Below, in pieces: positions 25,650 to 35,500 of a stretch of DNA of 64,000 nucleotides. The notes beneath the pieces are model-generated. The model saw only the letters and a program-made list of their open reading frames with translations, was not told where the DNA came from and did not search any database. The stretch's first letter is position 1. Every line of letters starts with the position of its first letter. The translations under genes were made by a program, and so were the position numbers. Location: positions 1-64,000 of the forward strand of contig JBCBRM010000031.1 of assembly GCA_039819665.1 (NCBI GenBank), read 5' to 3'. Origin of the DNA: JAWPMV01 sp039819665. Lineage in GTDB: Bacteria > Bacteroidota > Bacteroidia > J057.

Positions 25650-27113
25650 TCAACTTTCGAGCATACTAACACTAACTACATTCACTATGATCTGCCTGAT
25701 CCTTCGATCATATGGAATCGCACCACAAAATGCCAAACTCCCTGTTTGGAAAATCATGCCTCCTCCAGGATGAATATAATAGCCCAAATCAGCTCCCAGG
25801 GGTTCTTTGCCTAATTTCTGAATATCTTCTTTAGAAAGAACGATGCCTGCTCCATCTTTTTGCTGGTTCCATCCCCGGGCAAGAGTAATCCAGTTTGTAG
25901 GTGTCCCGGGATATAATTTGTCGATTTCCATGCCGGCAGCTGCACCTTTTCGCCCCTTTCGGAAGAGGGATAAAAGTAGCTCCCACTTTCCTTCATAAGC
26001 ATAAGCATAATCATAAGTCTCACTTATTTCGCCAAAAAGATCCCCTTTTTTTAAGCCTGTATTCTCCCACACAAAAGACGTATCCTCCAGCACCTCATAG
26101 GGCCCAAATGAATGAAATCCCCAGGCGGTCTCCTGTAGGCCAAAAGGTCTTAGTCCTTTACTATCATTCTCCCGCCAATACGCATCAGCTCCTTTATGGA
26201 CTTTCAATTTTCTTTCTCCTATATCCAATTCGCTGTACCATGCGGCTGTGTTTCCTCCCAGATTAATAAGGTTTGATCCTGAGTCGAGACAAATATTCAA
26301 ATTGACAAGCATCTCTTCGCTCCAGTATTCTGGATGGGTGCTCAATACAATACTCTCATATTGAATCAACTTTTCTGCTGAGCGATGAAGTTCTTCGATC
26401 GCATAAACATCAAACTCAATCCCAACAGAATCCAATAGCATTGCCAAAGGAAGATCTATATTGGCAGCTTGGTAATAGAGCTGTTGATTAGGATAAGTAT
26501 TTTCGATAAAGGGATCGGCCAGCAATTGAGGTCGCAGAAAACTTACCTCTGGAGTATAATTGGCGCTGTACAAGGATTGGCCCCCCCAGTGGTTATAAGC
26601 ATTCCAGGTATTGGTAGAAAGCAGAAGCGCGACTGATTTTTTTACTTGTTCAGGCTTTGGGCTAATGAAGACAGAGGTAGTTCGCCTAAATCGGCTGTTC
26701 CTTAATTGGATGAGGTACCATCCCGTAGAAACTTCTGAGGGAATAGGTACCTCAAGGTTTTTTTCCCAGCCGGTACCTGCAATGGAAACTCTGCCTGCCA
26801 ATTCTTGAAAAGGGAGGATTACTTCTTTCGAAAGTAAGGTGTCATTTCCGGTGGGATTAAAGCAAAACAACTGTGCTTTCTTTTCTCCTGCAGCACTTGC
26901 GAAAATGCTGATCTTCTCACCTGCCTCATAATTCCATTTGTCAGTATAAAACTCGAGGTGCTGGAAATGATTATGTCGGATTTGAAAGAGGCTATGGCTG
27001 TTGGGGAAAAGGTAGTAGAAATGGTAGGCAATGCTAAAGCCTATGATACTAGCGCTGATAAGGGAAATCAGCAAAAAAGCGATGAAGTATCGATTTTTGA
27101 GTGCTTTTAGCAT
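25650..27113 (-). CDS. Membrane-anchored protein resembling N,N-dimethylformamidase beta-subunit C-terminal domain
   Basis: A 487-residue protein. It starts at ATG 27113 (MLKALKNRYF); a TTG 18 nt upstream is less likely. One N-terminal transmembrane helix (AFLLISLISASIIGFSIAYH) is followed by an Ig-like domain (YEAGEKISIFASAAGEKKA, VPIPSEVSTGWYLIQLRNS). The main domain begins at about 165 with ALLLSTNTWNAYNHWGGQSLY, then IEFDVYAIEELHRSAEKLIQYESIVLSTHPEYWS (seen in parts) and SGSNLINLGGNTAAWY, ending in PGGGMIFQTGSLAFCGAIPYD. This matches the C-terminal domain of the dimethylformamidase large subunit, a glutamine-amidotransferase-like fold. It should face the periplasm. The substrate is unknown, and amide hydrolysis is only inferred. 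No small-subunit gene is nearby. Confidence 0.65.
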   Translation of the reverse strand: MLKALKNRYFIAFLLISLISASIIGFSIAYHFYYLFPNSHSLFQIRHNHFQHLEFYTDKWNYEAGEKISIFASAAGEKKAQLFCFNPTGNDTLLSKEVILPFQELAGRVSIAGTGWEKNLEVPIPSEVSTGWYLIQLRNSRFRRTTSVFISPKPEQVKKSVALLLSTNTWNAYNHWGGQSLYSANYTPEVSFLRPQLLADPFIENTYPNQQLYYQAANIDLPLAMLLDSVGIEFDVYAIEELHRSAEKLIQYESIVLSTHPEYWSEEMLVNLNICLDSGSNLINLGGNTAAWYSELDIGERKLKVHKGADAYWRENDSKGLRPFGLQETAWGFHSFGPYEVLEDTSFVWENTGLKKGDLFGEISETYDYAYAYEGKWELLLSLFRKGRKGAAAGMEIDKLYPGTPTNWITLARGWNQQKDGAGIVLSKEDIQKLGKEPLGADLGYYIHPGGGMIFQTGSLAFCGAIPYDRRIRQIIVNVVSVSMLES

Positions 27114-27130
27114 GTGTTTTGGCTTCCACA

Positions 27131-27262
27131 ATCCGTGTCATCCCGACCAAAGTGGAGGGACCCATATCTTCCCTTTCTCCTTTCCTAATCAATCACTGGG
27201 TTGAGGGAAAAAATGTGAGAGAGGAATTAGGTCCCTCGACGGGGCTCGGGATGACACCGGAT
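27131..27262. repeat. REP/MITE-like imperfect palindrome
   Basis: The left arm starting ATCCGTGTCATCCCGA (27131-27162) and the right arm ending TCGGGATGACACCGGAT (27229-27262) are inverted repeats of about 33 bp. About 27 positions match with one indel, including GTGTCATCCCGA and GAGGGACC blocks, around a roughly 66-bp loop. No transposase is encoded. It resembles the 'GTCATCC...' palindromic repeats scattered in intergenic regions of many Bacteroidota genomes. It lies between the dimethylformamidase-like gene start and the metG terminator. Confidence 0.7.
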
Positions 27263-27265
27263 GGT

Positions 27266-27299
27266 TTAAAAAACGTAGGGGGCGATTGCTATCGCCCCC
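27266..27299 (-). terminator. Terminator of metG
   Basis: GGGGGCGAT-TGCT-ATCGCCCCC is a perfect 9-bp stem with a 4-nt loop. On the minus strand it is followed by TACGTTTTTTAAA. It lies 18 bp after the metG stop. Confidence 0.85.
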
Positions 27300-27317
27300 A
27301 TATCGATTTACAATATA

Positions 27318-29387
27318 TCAATTCACCATAGAACCCGACTCAATATCTTTGATGGGGTTCAACAGGTGGAGTTCTTCGGAACTGTCTTCTGCAAAGAGGA
27401 TCATGCCCTGAGAGACAACGCCTCTGATTTTGCGGGGAGCAAGATTTACCAAAACAGGCACTTGCTTTCCGACTAAATCTTCCGGCTTAAAGTATTTGGC
27501 TACTCCGGATACGATGGTACGTACATCAATACCTGTATCCACTTTAAACTGAAGCAGTTTATCAGCTTTGGGTACTTTTTGCGCTTCAAGAATGGTCCCC
27601 ATGCGAATGTCCATTTTCTGGAAGTCGTCAAAGCTAATTTCCTCTTTGGAAGGAGGGAAATTAGAAGCTGCAACATTTTTGGCATCCTCCAGCTTTTTGA
27701 GCTGGGCTTCGACTACCTCATCTTCAATACGAGAAAATAGAATCTCGGCTTTCCCTTTGAAAATCTGATGACCACCTGCAATCAAGTCGCCTCGTCCCAA
27801 ATCGCTCCAAGCAAAAGCATCTTTATCTACATTCAGTAGGCTAAAGATTTTATCCGCGCTTTCCGGTAAGAAAACTTTAGAAAGAATTCCCAACTTGGCA
27901 ATGATCTGAAGAGAAGCCGCTAAAATGGGAGCTACTTCTTCCGGATTTGCCTTCCACTTTTTCCAGGGCTCCTGGTCTGTGAGAAATTTATTCCCGACCC
28001 GAGCCACATTCATGAATTCAGCCAAAGCCTCTCTGAAGCGATAGCTTTCAATGGATTTCTCCAGCTGGGCGATATGTTGATCGATTTGCTTGAATGCTTC
28101 TGCGATTGCAGGGTTTCCATTATAATCTATATCTGCTGGCAATACTGCCTCATAGTATTTATTGGTCAATACAATGATGCGGTTGACGAAATTACCAAGA
28201 ATGGCAGCCAGCTCATTATTATTTCTTGCCTGAAAGTCTTTCCAGGTAAAATCGCTGTCTTTATTCTCTGGTAAGATGGAACAAAGTGCATATCTCAGCA
28301 CATCATTCTTTCCGGGAAATTCGTCGATGAATTCATGTACCCAAACCGCATGATTGCGGGAAGTACTCATCTTGTCGCCTTCCAGGTTGAGGAACTCATT
28401 GGCCGGAACATTTTCCGGAAGCAGGTATCCTTCGTGGAAGTGGAGGATGCTTGGGAAGATGATACAGTGGAAAACGATATTATCTTTTCCGATGAAGTGG
28501 ATCAACGTCCGGTCATCTTCGGGATTATCCTGGCTTTTCCAATAAGGTTCCCAGTCTTTTCCATTATCGATTGCCCATTGTTTGGTAGCCGAAATGTAGC
28601 CAATGGGTGCATCCAGCCAAACGTAGAGCTTTTTGCCTACAGCTTCTTCCAGGGGTACATCTACGCCCCAATCCAGATCACGAGTCATACTTCTGGGTTG
28701 GAGACCTTCTTTGAGCCAGGAGGAACATTGGCCGTAGACATTGTTCTTCCACTTTCCTTTCTTCCCTTCCAGCAACCACTCTTCCAACCAGGGCTGGGCT
28801 TTGTCGAGTTGTAGGTACCAGTGGGTCGTCTCGCGTAGAACCGGAGTTTTTCCACTGAGGGTAGAAAGAGGATTGATCAATTCAGTTGGACTCAGGGAAG
28901 TACCGCAGTTTTCACATTGGTCTCCATAAGCAGAATCATAGCTACAATTAGGGCAGGTGCCTTTGATGTAGCGGTCAGCCAGGAATTGATTGTATTCTTC
29001 ATCATAGTATTGCTCGGAGGTTTTCTTGACGAAAGCTTCCTTTTCATAAAGGACCGAAAAGAAATCCTGAGAGGTTTTATGATGAAGGGGCTCGGTGGTT
29101 CTGTGGTATATGTCAAAATCAATCCCAAAACGCTCAAAGGTTTCTTTGATTTGCGTGTGGTATTGATCGACGATGGCTTTTGGTGTGGTCCCCTCCTTTT
29201 TGGCTCGCAAAGTAACAGCAGCTCCGTGTTCATCACTTCCACACACCCAAAGCACATCATTCCCCCGCATGCGCAAGTACCTGACAAAAATATCGGCAGG
29301 TAGGTAGGCCCCAGCAAGGTGGCCTATGTGCAATGGCCCATTCGCATAGGGCAAAGCAGAGGTAATGGTATACGCTTTTGTGTTCAT
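27318..29387 (-). CDS. metG: Methionyl-tRNA synthetase
   Basis: A 689-residue class I aminoacyl-tRNA synthetase that charges tRNA-Met in the cytoplasm. The HIGH motif is at 20-23 (ANGPLHIGHLAGAY) and the KMSKS loop appears as KMSTS (EGDKMSTSRNH). A zinc knuckle has four Cys (CPNCSYDSAYGDQCENCG). An anticodon-binding helical domain covers about 390-560. A C-terminal tRNA-binding EMAPII-like domain spans about 588-689 (DFQKMDIRMGTILEAQKVPK, VVSQGMILFAED). This is the long MetG form, usual for dimeric enzymes. It is monocistronic with a clear terminator. A -7 box sits 5 nt before the ATG. Confidence 0.97.
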   Translation of the reverse strand: MNTKAYTITSALPYANGPLHIGHLAGAYLPADIFVRYLRMRGNDVLWVCGSDEHGAAVTLRAKKEGTTPKAIVDQYHTQIKETFERFGIDFDIYHRTTEPLHHKTSQDFFSVLYEKEAFVKKTSEQYYDEEYNQFLADRYIKGTCPNCSYDSAYGDQCENCGTSLSPTELINPLSTLSGKTPVLRETTHWYLQLDKAQPWLEEWLLEGKKGKWKNNVYGQCSSWLKEGLQPRSMTRDLDWGVDVPLEEAVGKKLYVWLDAPIGYISATKQWAIDNGKDWEPYWKSQDNPEDDRTLIHFIGKDNIVFHCIIFPSILHFHEGYLLPENVPANEFLNLEGDKMSTSRNHAVWVHEFIDEFPGKNDVLRYALCSILPENKDSDFTWKDFQARNNNELAAILGNFVNRIIVLTNKYYEAVLPADIDYNGNPAIAEAFKQIDQHIAQLEKSIESYRFREALAEFMNVARVGNKFLTDQEPWKKWKANPEEVAPILAASLQIIAKLGILSKVFLPESADKIFSLLNVDKDAFAWSDLGRGDLIAGGHQIFKGKAEILFSRIEDEVVEAQLKKLEDAKNVAASNFPPSKEEISFDDFQKMDIRMGTILEAQKVPKADKLLQFKVDTGIDVRTIVSGVAKYFKPEDLVGKQVPVLVNLAPRKIRGVVSQGMILFAEDSSEELHLLNPIKDIESGSMVN

Positions 29388-29392
29388 GGCGG

Positions 29393-29400
29393 CAAAGGTA
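29393..29400 (-). promoter_or_regulatory. -7 box directly before metG
   Basis: Plus-strand CAAAGGTA reads TACCTTTG, an exact TAnnTTTG match, 5 nt before the ATG. It predicts transcription starting at or next to the start codon. No -33 TTG was found at normal spacing. Confidence 0.45.
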
Positions 29401-29442
29401 ATAAAAAATGAAATTGATTGAGAAAGAGGAGAGGTGTTGGCA

Positions 29443-29541
29443 CTTACTTACGGGCAGTAAGTAAGAAGGTTTTAGGGTGTTAGTGTCTTAGGGTGTTAGC
29501 GTTCATGAGATTCTTTAGCTCTCGAAAACACTAACACCCTA
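29443..29541. repeat. Short inverted repeats with GTGTTAG units between metG and the giant surface-protein gene
   Basis: Two structures occur. CTTACTTAC-GGGCA-GTAAGTAAG (29443-29465) is a perfect 9-bp hairpin. TAGGGTGTTAGTGT (29473-29486) pairs perfectly with ACACTAACACCCTA (29528-29541) over 14 bp. The unit TTAGGGTGTTAG is also repeated directly at 29472 and 29488. The larger structure could end the minus-strand gene at 29567, but no U-tract follows. Confidence 0.5.
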
Positions 29542-29566
29542 ACACAGATCTACGCTAATATGTCCT

Positions 29567-32500
29567 TTACTCCACCACCAACTTCTCCGAATGACTCAAG
29601 CCATTCTGGTCCCTGACTTTGACGATGTATACGCCGGAAGTCAGATTATTGGCATCAATGCGCACCTCCTGATGGTTGAGACGGGAAATGTATTTGACTC
29701 GCTTGCCGGTGATGTCAAACATTTCCAAAGCAACTATATTGACCCGCATATCGGCATCCTCGGTAGATACTACCCGGATGAAGGATTCGGTTACCATCGG
29801 GTTGGGAGCTATTTCCATTTTGAGTTTGTTGTCGAAGGCCAGGCTTTTGGTATCAAATACCCGGGTCTTGACGGTATTCGTGATAATAAACTCATTGTAG
29901 TCAAACTGGATAGCAGCTCGATTCAGGATTTTGCTCTTCATCGGTGTCAATTCGTCCACCATGATTTTATATTGGACAAAACCGTGACTCTTAGGCTCAT
30001 TGGAAACACTATCTGGCAGATAGATATGATCGAAAATGAAGCTAAGTACCCGATCTTCAGATAACTCGTATCTGTAGGGGTGGCTGGCCGTTTCCACATG
30101 TAGGGTATTTAGATCAAAATGCTTAGAAAGTGTATCGAGAATAAGCACCCTTTGGGCGAATTTGGTCCCCACATTCTGGAACCGGATCTTATAGGTCAGG
30201 GTATCTTTATGGAGAATGTTTCCGTCCGGGAATACCAGGATATCATTCGGGTCAATGGAACCTACTACTTCATTATAATCTATGCTGGTATTATTGCTTG
30301 GATCACAATCTTCTTGGGCCATGCTGAAGGCAGATTTGACCCGAGTCATTTTCCCCATTTCTGCCTCCGTAGATACAGAGTCTGTAATCATGATGGAAGC
30401 TTGCTGCATAGGGCTAAGCGTATCGAGGGTCCATGAATATACGGTCGTGCTGTCTCCCATTACCATAGAATCCCAATCCGTATCAGCTGTCAATGGGATA
30501 ATCTCATTGTCAAACTCGACGGATAGATTCACATTGTATGCGGAAAGGCTACCTCTATTGAGGTAAGAGATCGCATAGCTATTTCTAAACCCTCTCCTCA
30601 GAGCGGTACTCGATAGATAACTTACCAAATCTGGTTTTGCACAATCCGGCTGCATCGCAAAGTCTTTTCCACAGAATGAATTGGAAGAAGTACGATTCGC
30701 ACTTTCGTAAACGATACTGTACTCTTCATCACAGGAATTTGCCATACTCCAGCCGTCTGCCTGAGCAATCTTGACTGTATAGGTTCCGTATTGACGATAA
30801 ATCTTGTATTCTCCTGAATTATTGGTGGTTACATATTTTGGCCCAGGCAGAATTTCGAGCAGTACATTGGGTACTCCATTTTCGCCCGGATCTTGTGTAC
30901 AGTTTCCATTCATATCATAGAAGACGGTTCCACAAATTTCTGCTCCTTCTTCTTCCACGATGGTTTGGCAATCATTGGTGTAAACATTGGTGAGATGTTG
31001 CTCAAAGCCGGAAGGCCAGTCGATGACTACAGAATCAATATTGGTCGCATCTCCTAATCCGAAATAGGCCCTCAGCGTACTTTGGCTACTGGAACCACCC
31101 CCTGATTGCGAACTGATCTCGCGGGTTTGCCATATTACTTGTCCATCTATAGTGGCTTTTACACGAATCTTTGCACCTATGGCTGACTTGTTTGATCTTT
31201 CCCCTTGCAGAATAAAGCATTTCCAATTATTACACTGGCCACTTGAGTTCAGGTAAAAGGTATTGTTTTGATTGCCTTTATTTGCTACAAAAATATCCAG
31301 GTCTCCATCATTGTCAGTATCGGAGAATGCGAGACCCATGGTATTTTCCTCATCATCTGTAAAAGTATTGGATTGCTTGGTAAAAGTACCGTCCCCATTA
31401 TTGGTATATAGAAAATTCGGATTATCGGCATCATTCCCTACGATCAAATCTAGGTCCCCATCATTTTCTAAATCCAACCATCCCGATCCGTGAGATTGTC
31501 CTTGTTCAGAGGAAATGATGGAGGAGGTATTTTTCGTGAAAGTTCCATCACCATTATTTACATAAAAGAAATTCTTCTGATTACTGGCATTGGTTACATA
31601 GAGATCCATGTCACCGTCATTGTCAAAATCTGCCCAGCTACTACCTGTCGAGTTTCCCCCATCAGAAACAATATCTCCTTGTGTTACTTTGGTGAATTTT
31701 CCATTTCCATCATTGTGATAAAGGGAATTATTATCATTCCTGCCATTTGGAACGAAAACATCCAAAAGCCCATCGTTATCATAATCTGCCCAGGTAGCTC
31801 CCATGGAGAATTTGGCTTCCAGGGAAAGCTCTGTTCCAGTCTGGGTAGTAAAGGTGCCGTCGCCGTTGTTTTTGTAGAGCATATTGAATTTAGTCGGCAT
31901 ATAATCCGAAACGAATAAATCCAGCCAGCCATCATTGTCATAATCAATAAATGCTGCATTATGACAATAGCCTCCGTAGTCAGAAACATCTCCGGCATTT
32001 ACCCGGGTGAAAGTTCCGTCTCCATTATTTTGGTAAAGGTGGTTTACTGCCCGAACATTGTTGGATACGAAAAGGTCAATATCTCCATCATTATCATAAT
32101 CTCCCCAAGTGCTCCCCGCAGCTGCCCCTCTGTCGTTCACCATATCCCCCACAGTGATTCTTTCGAAGCTACCATCTCCTTTATTTTTGTAAAGATAGTT
32201 TCCTTTCCAGTGCATAAATTCAGTAACATAAAGGTCTTCATATCCATCATTGTTATAGTCAGCCCAAGAGGCACTCCAACTATGTCCCTGGTTATCTGTG
32301 AGACCGGTTGCTTCTGGTTTGGATAATTTGATACTGGGATCGTAGGCTAGATTTATGGTTGCGAGGTCCTGATCGCATGGAGATTCTGAGAAGGCACTTA
32401 TTTGCACCAATTCACCTGGTGAGTAGTTATTTCCTACTTCCAAATAGAATCGTATGCTGACTCTATTGTTGTCTAGATCAGTTACGCCTGGCATGCCATT

Positions 32501-35500
32501 TTCTGCTATAGTGGAATTGATTTCCCAGGTATTGATCTCAAATTTATTGCTGCTTACTGTTGGATCAACAAAATTGAAATAGGAGCCTGAAAGTGGGTAC
32601 TTCAAACTGGATGATGAAGGTTTGAGCGTCATGCTACCCGAAGAAGGTAATTGTACTTCTAGCTTCATACTATCCACATGAGCAATCTGTACACTTGCCA
32701 ATTCCAGGGTAAGCTCTATTTCTTTACCACACTCATCGCCGGTGTATTGCCCGCTGAGTGTCATTTGTAGCTCAGCAGTTTTTGGCTCCATATATAAGTT
32801 CATCTGAGAATAGGAGCAGGTGAAATTTGCAAAAGAGTCTGGATAGGCAGAACATTCGTAGCCAGAATAGACTTCGATGTTGTCTGGACTACAAGCTGAA
32901 TATGAAGCAGTAATATAGTAACTACTGGTATTTCCTTTGTTAATAGAACCAACCTGATAGATGTCTCCGTTAAGACTTAGGGTATCTCCACTACTTGCAT
33001 CAATTACGTGTTCTATATCTACTTCTCCACTTGGAGTTTTAATGTGGAACCATGCATTGTTAGAATTTGAAGAAGATGAGGTATTCTTAATATTCAGGGT
33101 CCAGCTTACTGTTTTTCCAATGCCATCGATAGTTGGATTAGGAGAAGATAAGGCCAAAGATGGAGGAGACCATTTTACTCGATCAGGATCAGAGGTGTAC
33201 CAATCCGTTTCTGCTCCACTTAACATATCTGATTCGACGAAGGTAAATTTCCAGGGCATATCCTGGAATGTATTTGGTGTTACATCACAACTTGGAGCGA
33301 TTTCGATATACAAGCTACCTGAGAATCCATCATCAGAATACAAAAGAGAACCCCCAAATTCTGAGTAGTATTGCTCCAAATCAAAGATCAGGGTATCATT
33401 ACTATTATAGGTTGGGATTATATCATTGACCGTCTGGGTCGCTGAGCTATTGGTGGATTTGGTCCTTCTTTGTTTTACATACATCCTGAGCACTTCATAG
33501 TTGTCAGGGATCACTGTAAAGGCACGTTTGACGTGTGCCCAGTTTCTGTACTCGTATGGAAAAAGATTGCCTCCTTCGAAGTTGGAGCAGCAGTCCCCTA
33601 TACTCAATTTGAAATTCTGCTGAATAACTTTTGAACAACCTTTGATCGTTACATTTGTACCAGAATTATTAACAAAGTAATAGCCAATTAGAGTAAATCG
33701 ACCTCCCCATGTATCGCATTGATATTTGTCAGAGGAAGAAGATGGATTCACTACATCACTGACATAGTAGTTATTGTCAATATCAATTTCCTCTAATGCT
33801 CCTCCTATGTTTCCTGTTACTTTATAATCAGTATATAGCCATACTGAGTCCCCATCACCAAAAGTAAATGCGTTGAAATCACTACATCCGCTGGAAAGGG
33901 TGGAAGGACTGAAATCATAAGTGAAAGTACGTTTACTTCCATTATCACTGCTACTGACACTAACGCCGTTACACGTGATATAGGTACCAGCAGAAACATC
34001 AAATACTTTGATAGTGGCTCCCGCAGAGCTCAGGTTGGTTCCTTTTTCTATTTCAGAATCTGCATATCCCTGAGCCCAGGATGGATGGTTCCCGGAAGTT
34101 TTTACTACACCCGTAAAAGTTCCTCTTAGGGTGTCGCCCACCATGGCGCGATTGGTTTTGATTTTACTTAGGTCCACAGAACCGCTGCCGTCTGCTTTTC
34201 CATCCTGATTATCGTCAGGGGATCCAAAGCTAATCCTGGCTATGTCATATTGTTTGAAAGCCATCCCTTCATCACATGGACCTGGACAGTGGAGGGCTAC
34301 GGTTGCAATTTCATTGCATAGGAAAGGAAGACTACAATTGCTGGTACAGCTAGTGTCCGGGACATAAGAAATATCCAGTCCTAAGGCGATATCTTCTGTA
34401 CTATTGCTAATTCCGCTACAGTCTCCGGTCAGTTTAACCGCGAGTTCTGATTTTGGAATGTCAAAGGCTTCAGGTAGGAAATATTTTGCCGAAAGTATGC
34501 GTGTATTGCTATCATAGTTTATATCCTGTCCTGTCCAGACATTGGTTCCGCTGATGAAGGTAAGAGCGCTTGAGTTCCCGCTCCAGCTTAAGCCTTGTGG
34601 TATACTAAATTCAACGAGATAATGTGCTCCATTTCCTTCTGGGTATTCATTGGAGTGGCTGGAAATGGTAAAGTCAAAGCTTTCCGTTTGCCCATTTTGG
34701 ATATCAGAAGGTGTTTCCGGTAAGACAGACATGGTGCCTGAACGGGTATCTTCTCCTTTTTTAGTCGAGGAAGTAGGGCTTTGGCCGCAAGCATCAGTAT
34801 AGCTTACTTTATACTTCCATCCTGTGTTTTGCTCATTGCTACATACATTTACGCAACAACTGTATGTATTCCAATTAATATAAATGGTTTCATCCGGATC
34901 AATATTGGGAAGATTAATAACTACTTTTCCTATTGCGCCATTTCCCAAACAAGAATAATTGCCATCGATTCTGGTGTTGCTTACAGTGCTAGGGGAAATG
35001 TGAATAGGGCTTCCATTCAAACCTACTTTATAGGTAATGCTTGCTGTATCTATTCTGGAGAAAAGATCCTCATTATAAGAACCACCAGAAGATTTATAAA
35101 TTTCTATCTCTACATCCATTGCAATTCCCTGTCCTTTGTTTTCGATTTTGATTTCCTGAGCATTAGGAACTCCGGCTCCAAAACAGGATTCGAGGTTGCT
35201 GGTAGAACTCAAAGATAAATTAGGTTCTTTGAGGCTTACATTTACATGGGCATTGGTGGTGGAATTTGTGGTGTATTGTCCGCTACATCCCCAGGAAGCG
35301 CTTATTACGGAAGAAACTGTAGCATCACTACAACCCGTTGCCAGCAGGCTTTCTGTCAAACTAAAAGATTCATTCGTATCAAAATACTCATCATTGTCTC
35401 CGATTTGCTGGAAATCACTTGCTCCAAAGAAGATGGTGTCTTTGCTGGTATTTACTGTACCATAATTGGTGCTTACCAGATCCACTCCTTCCCCATGAAT

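Noticed and set aside
27131..27262. The palindromic element as a complete insertion sequence
   Set aside because: It is only about 130 bp, with no open frame and no visible target duplication; it fits a non-autonomous repeat.
29439..29460. Sigma-54-like TTGGCAC sequence before metG on the plus strand
   Set aside because: No TTGC-type -12 element follows at the right distance, and the strand is opposite to metG.
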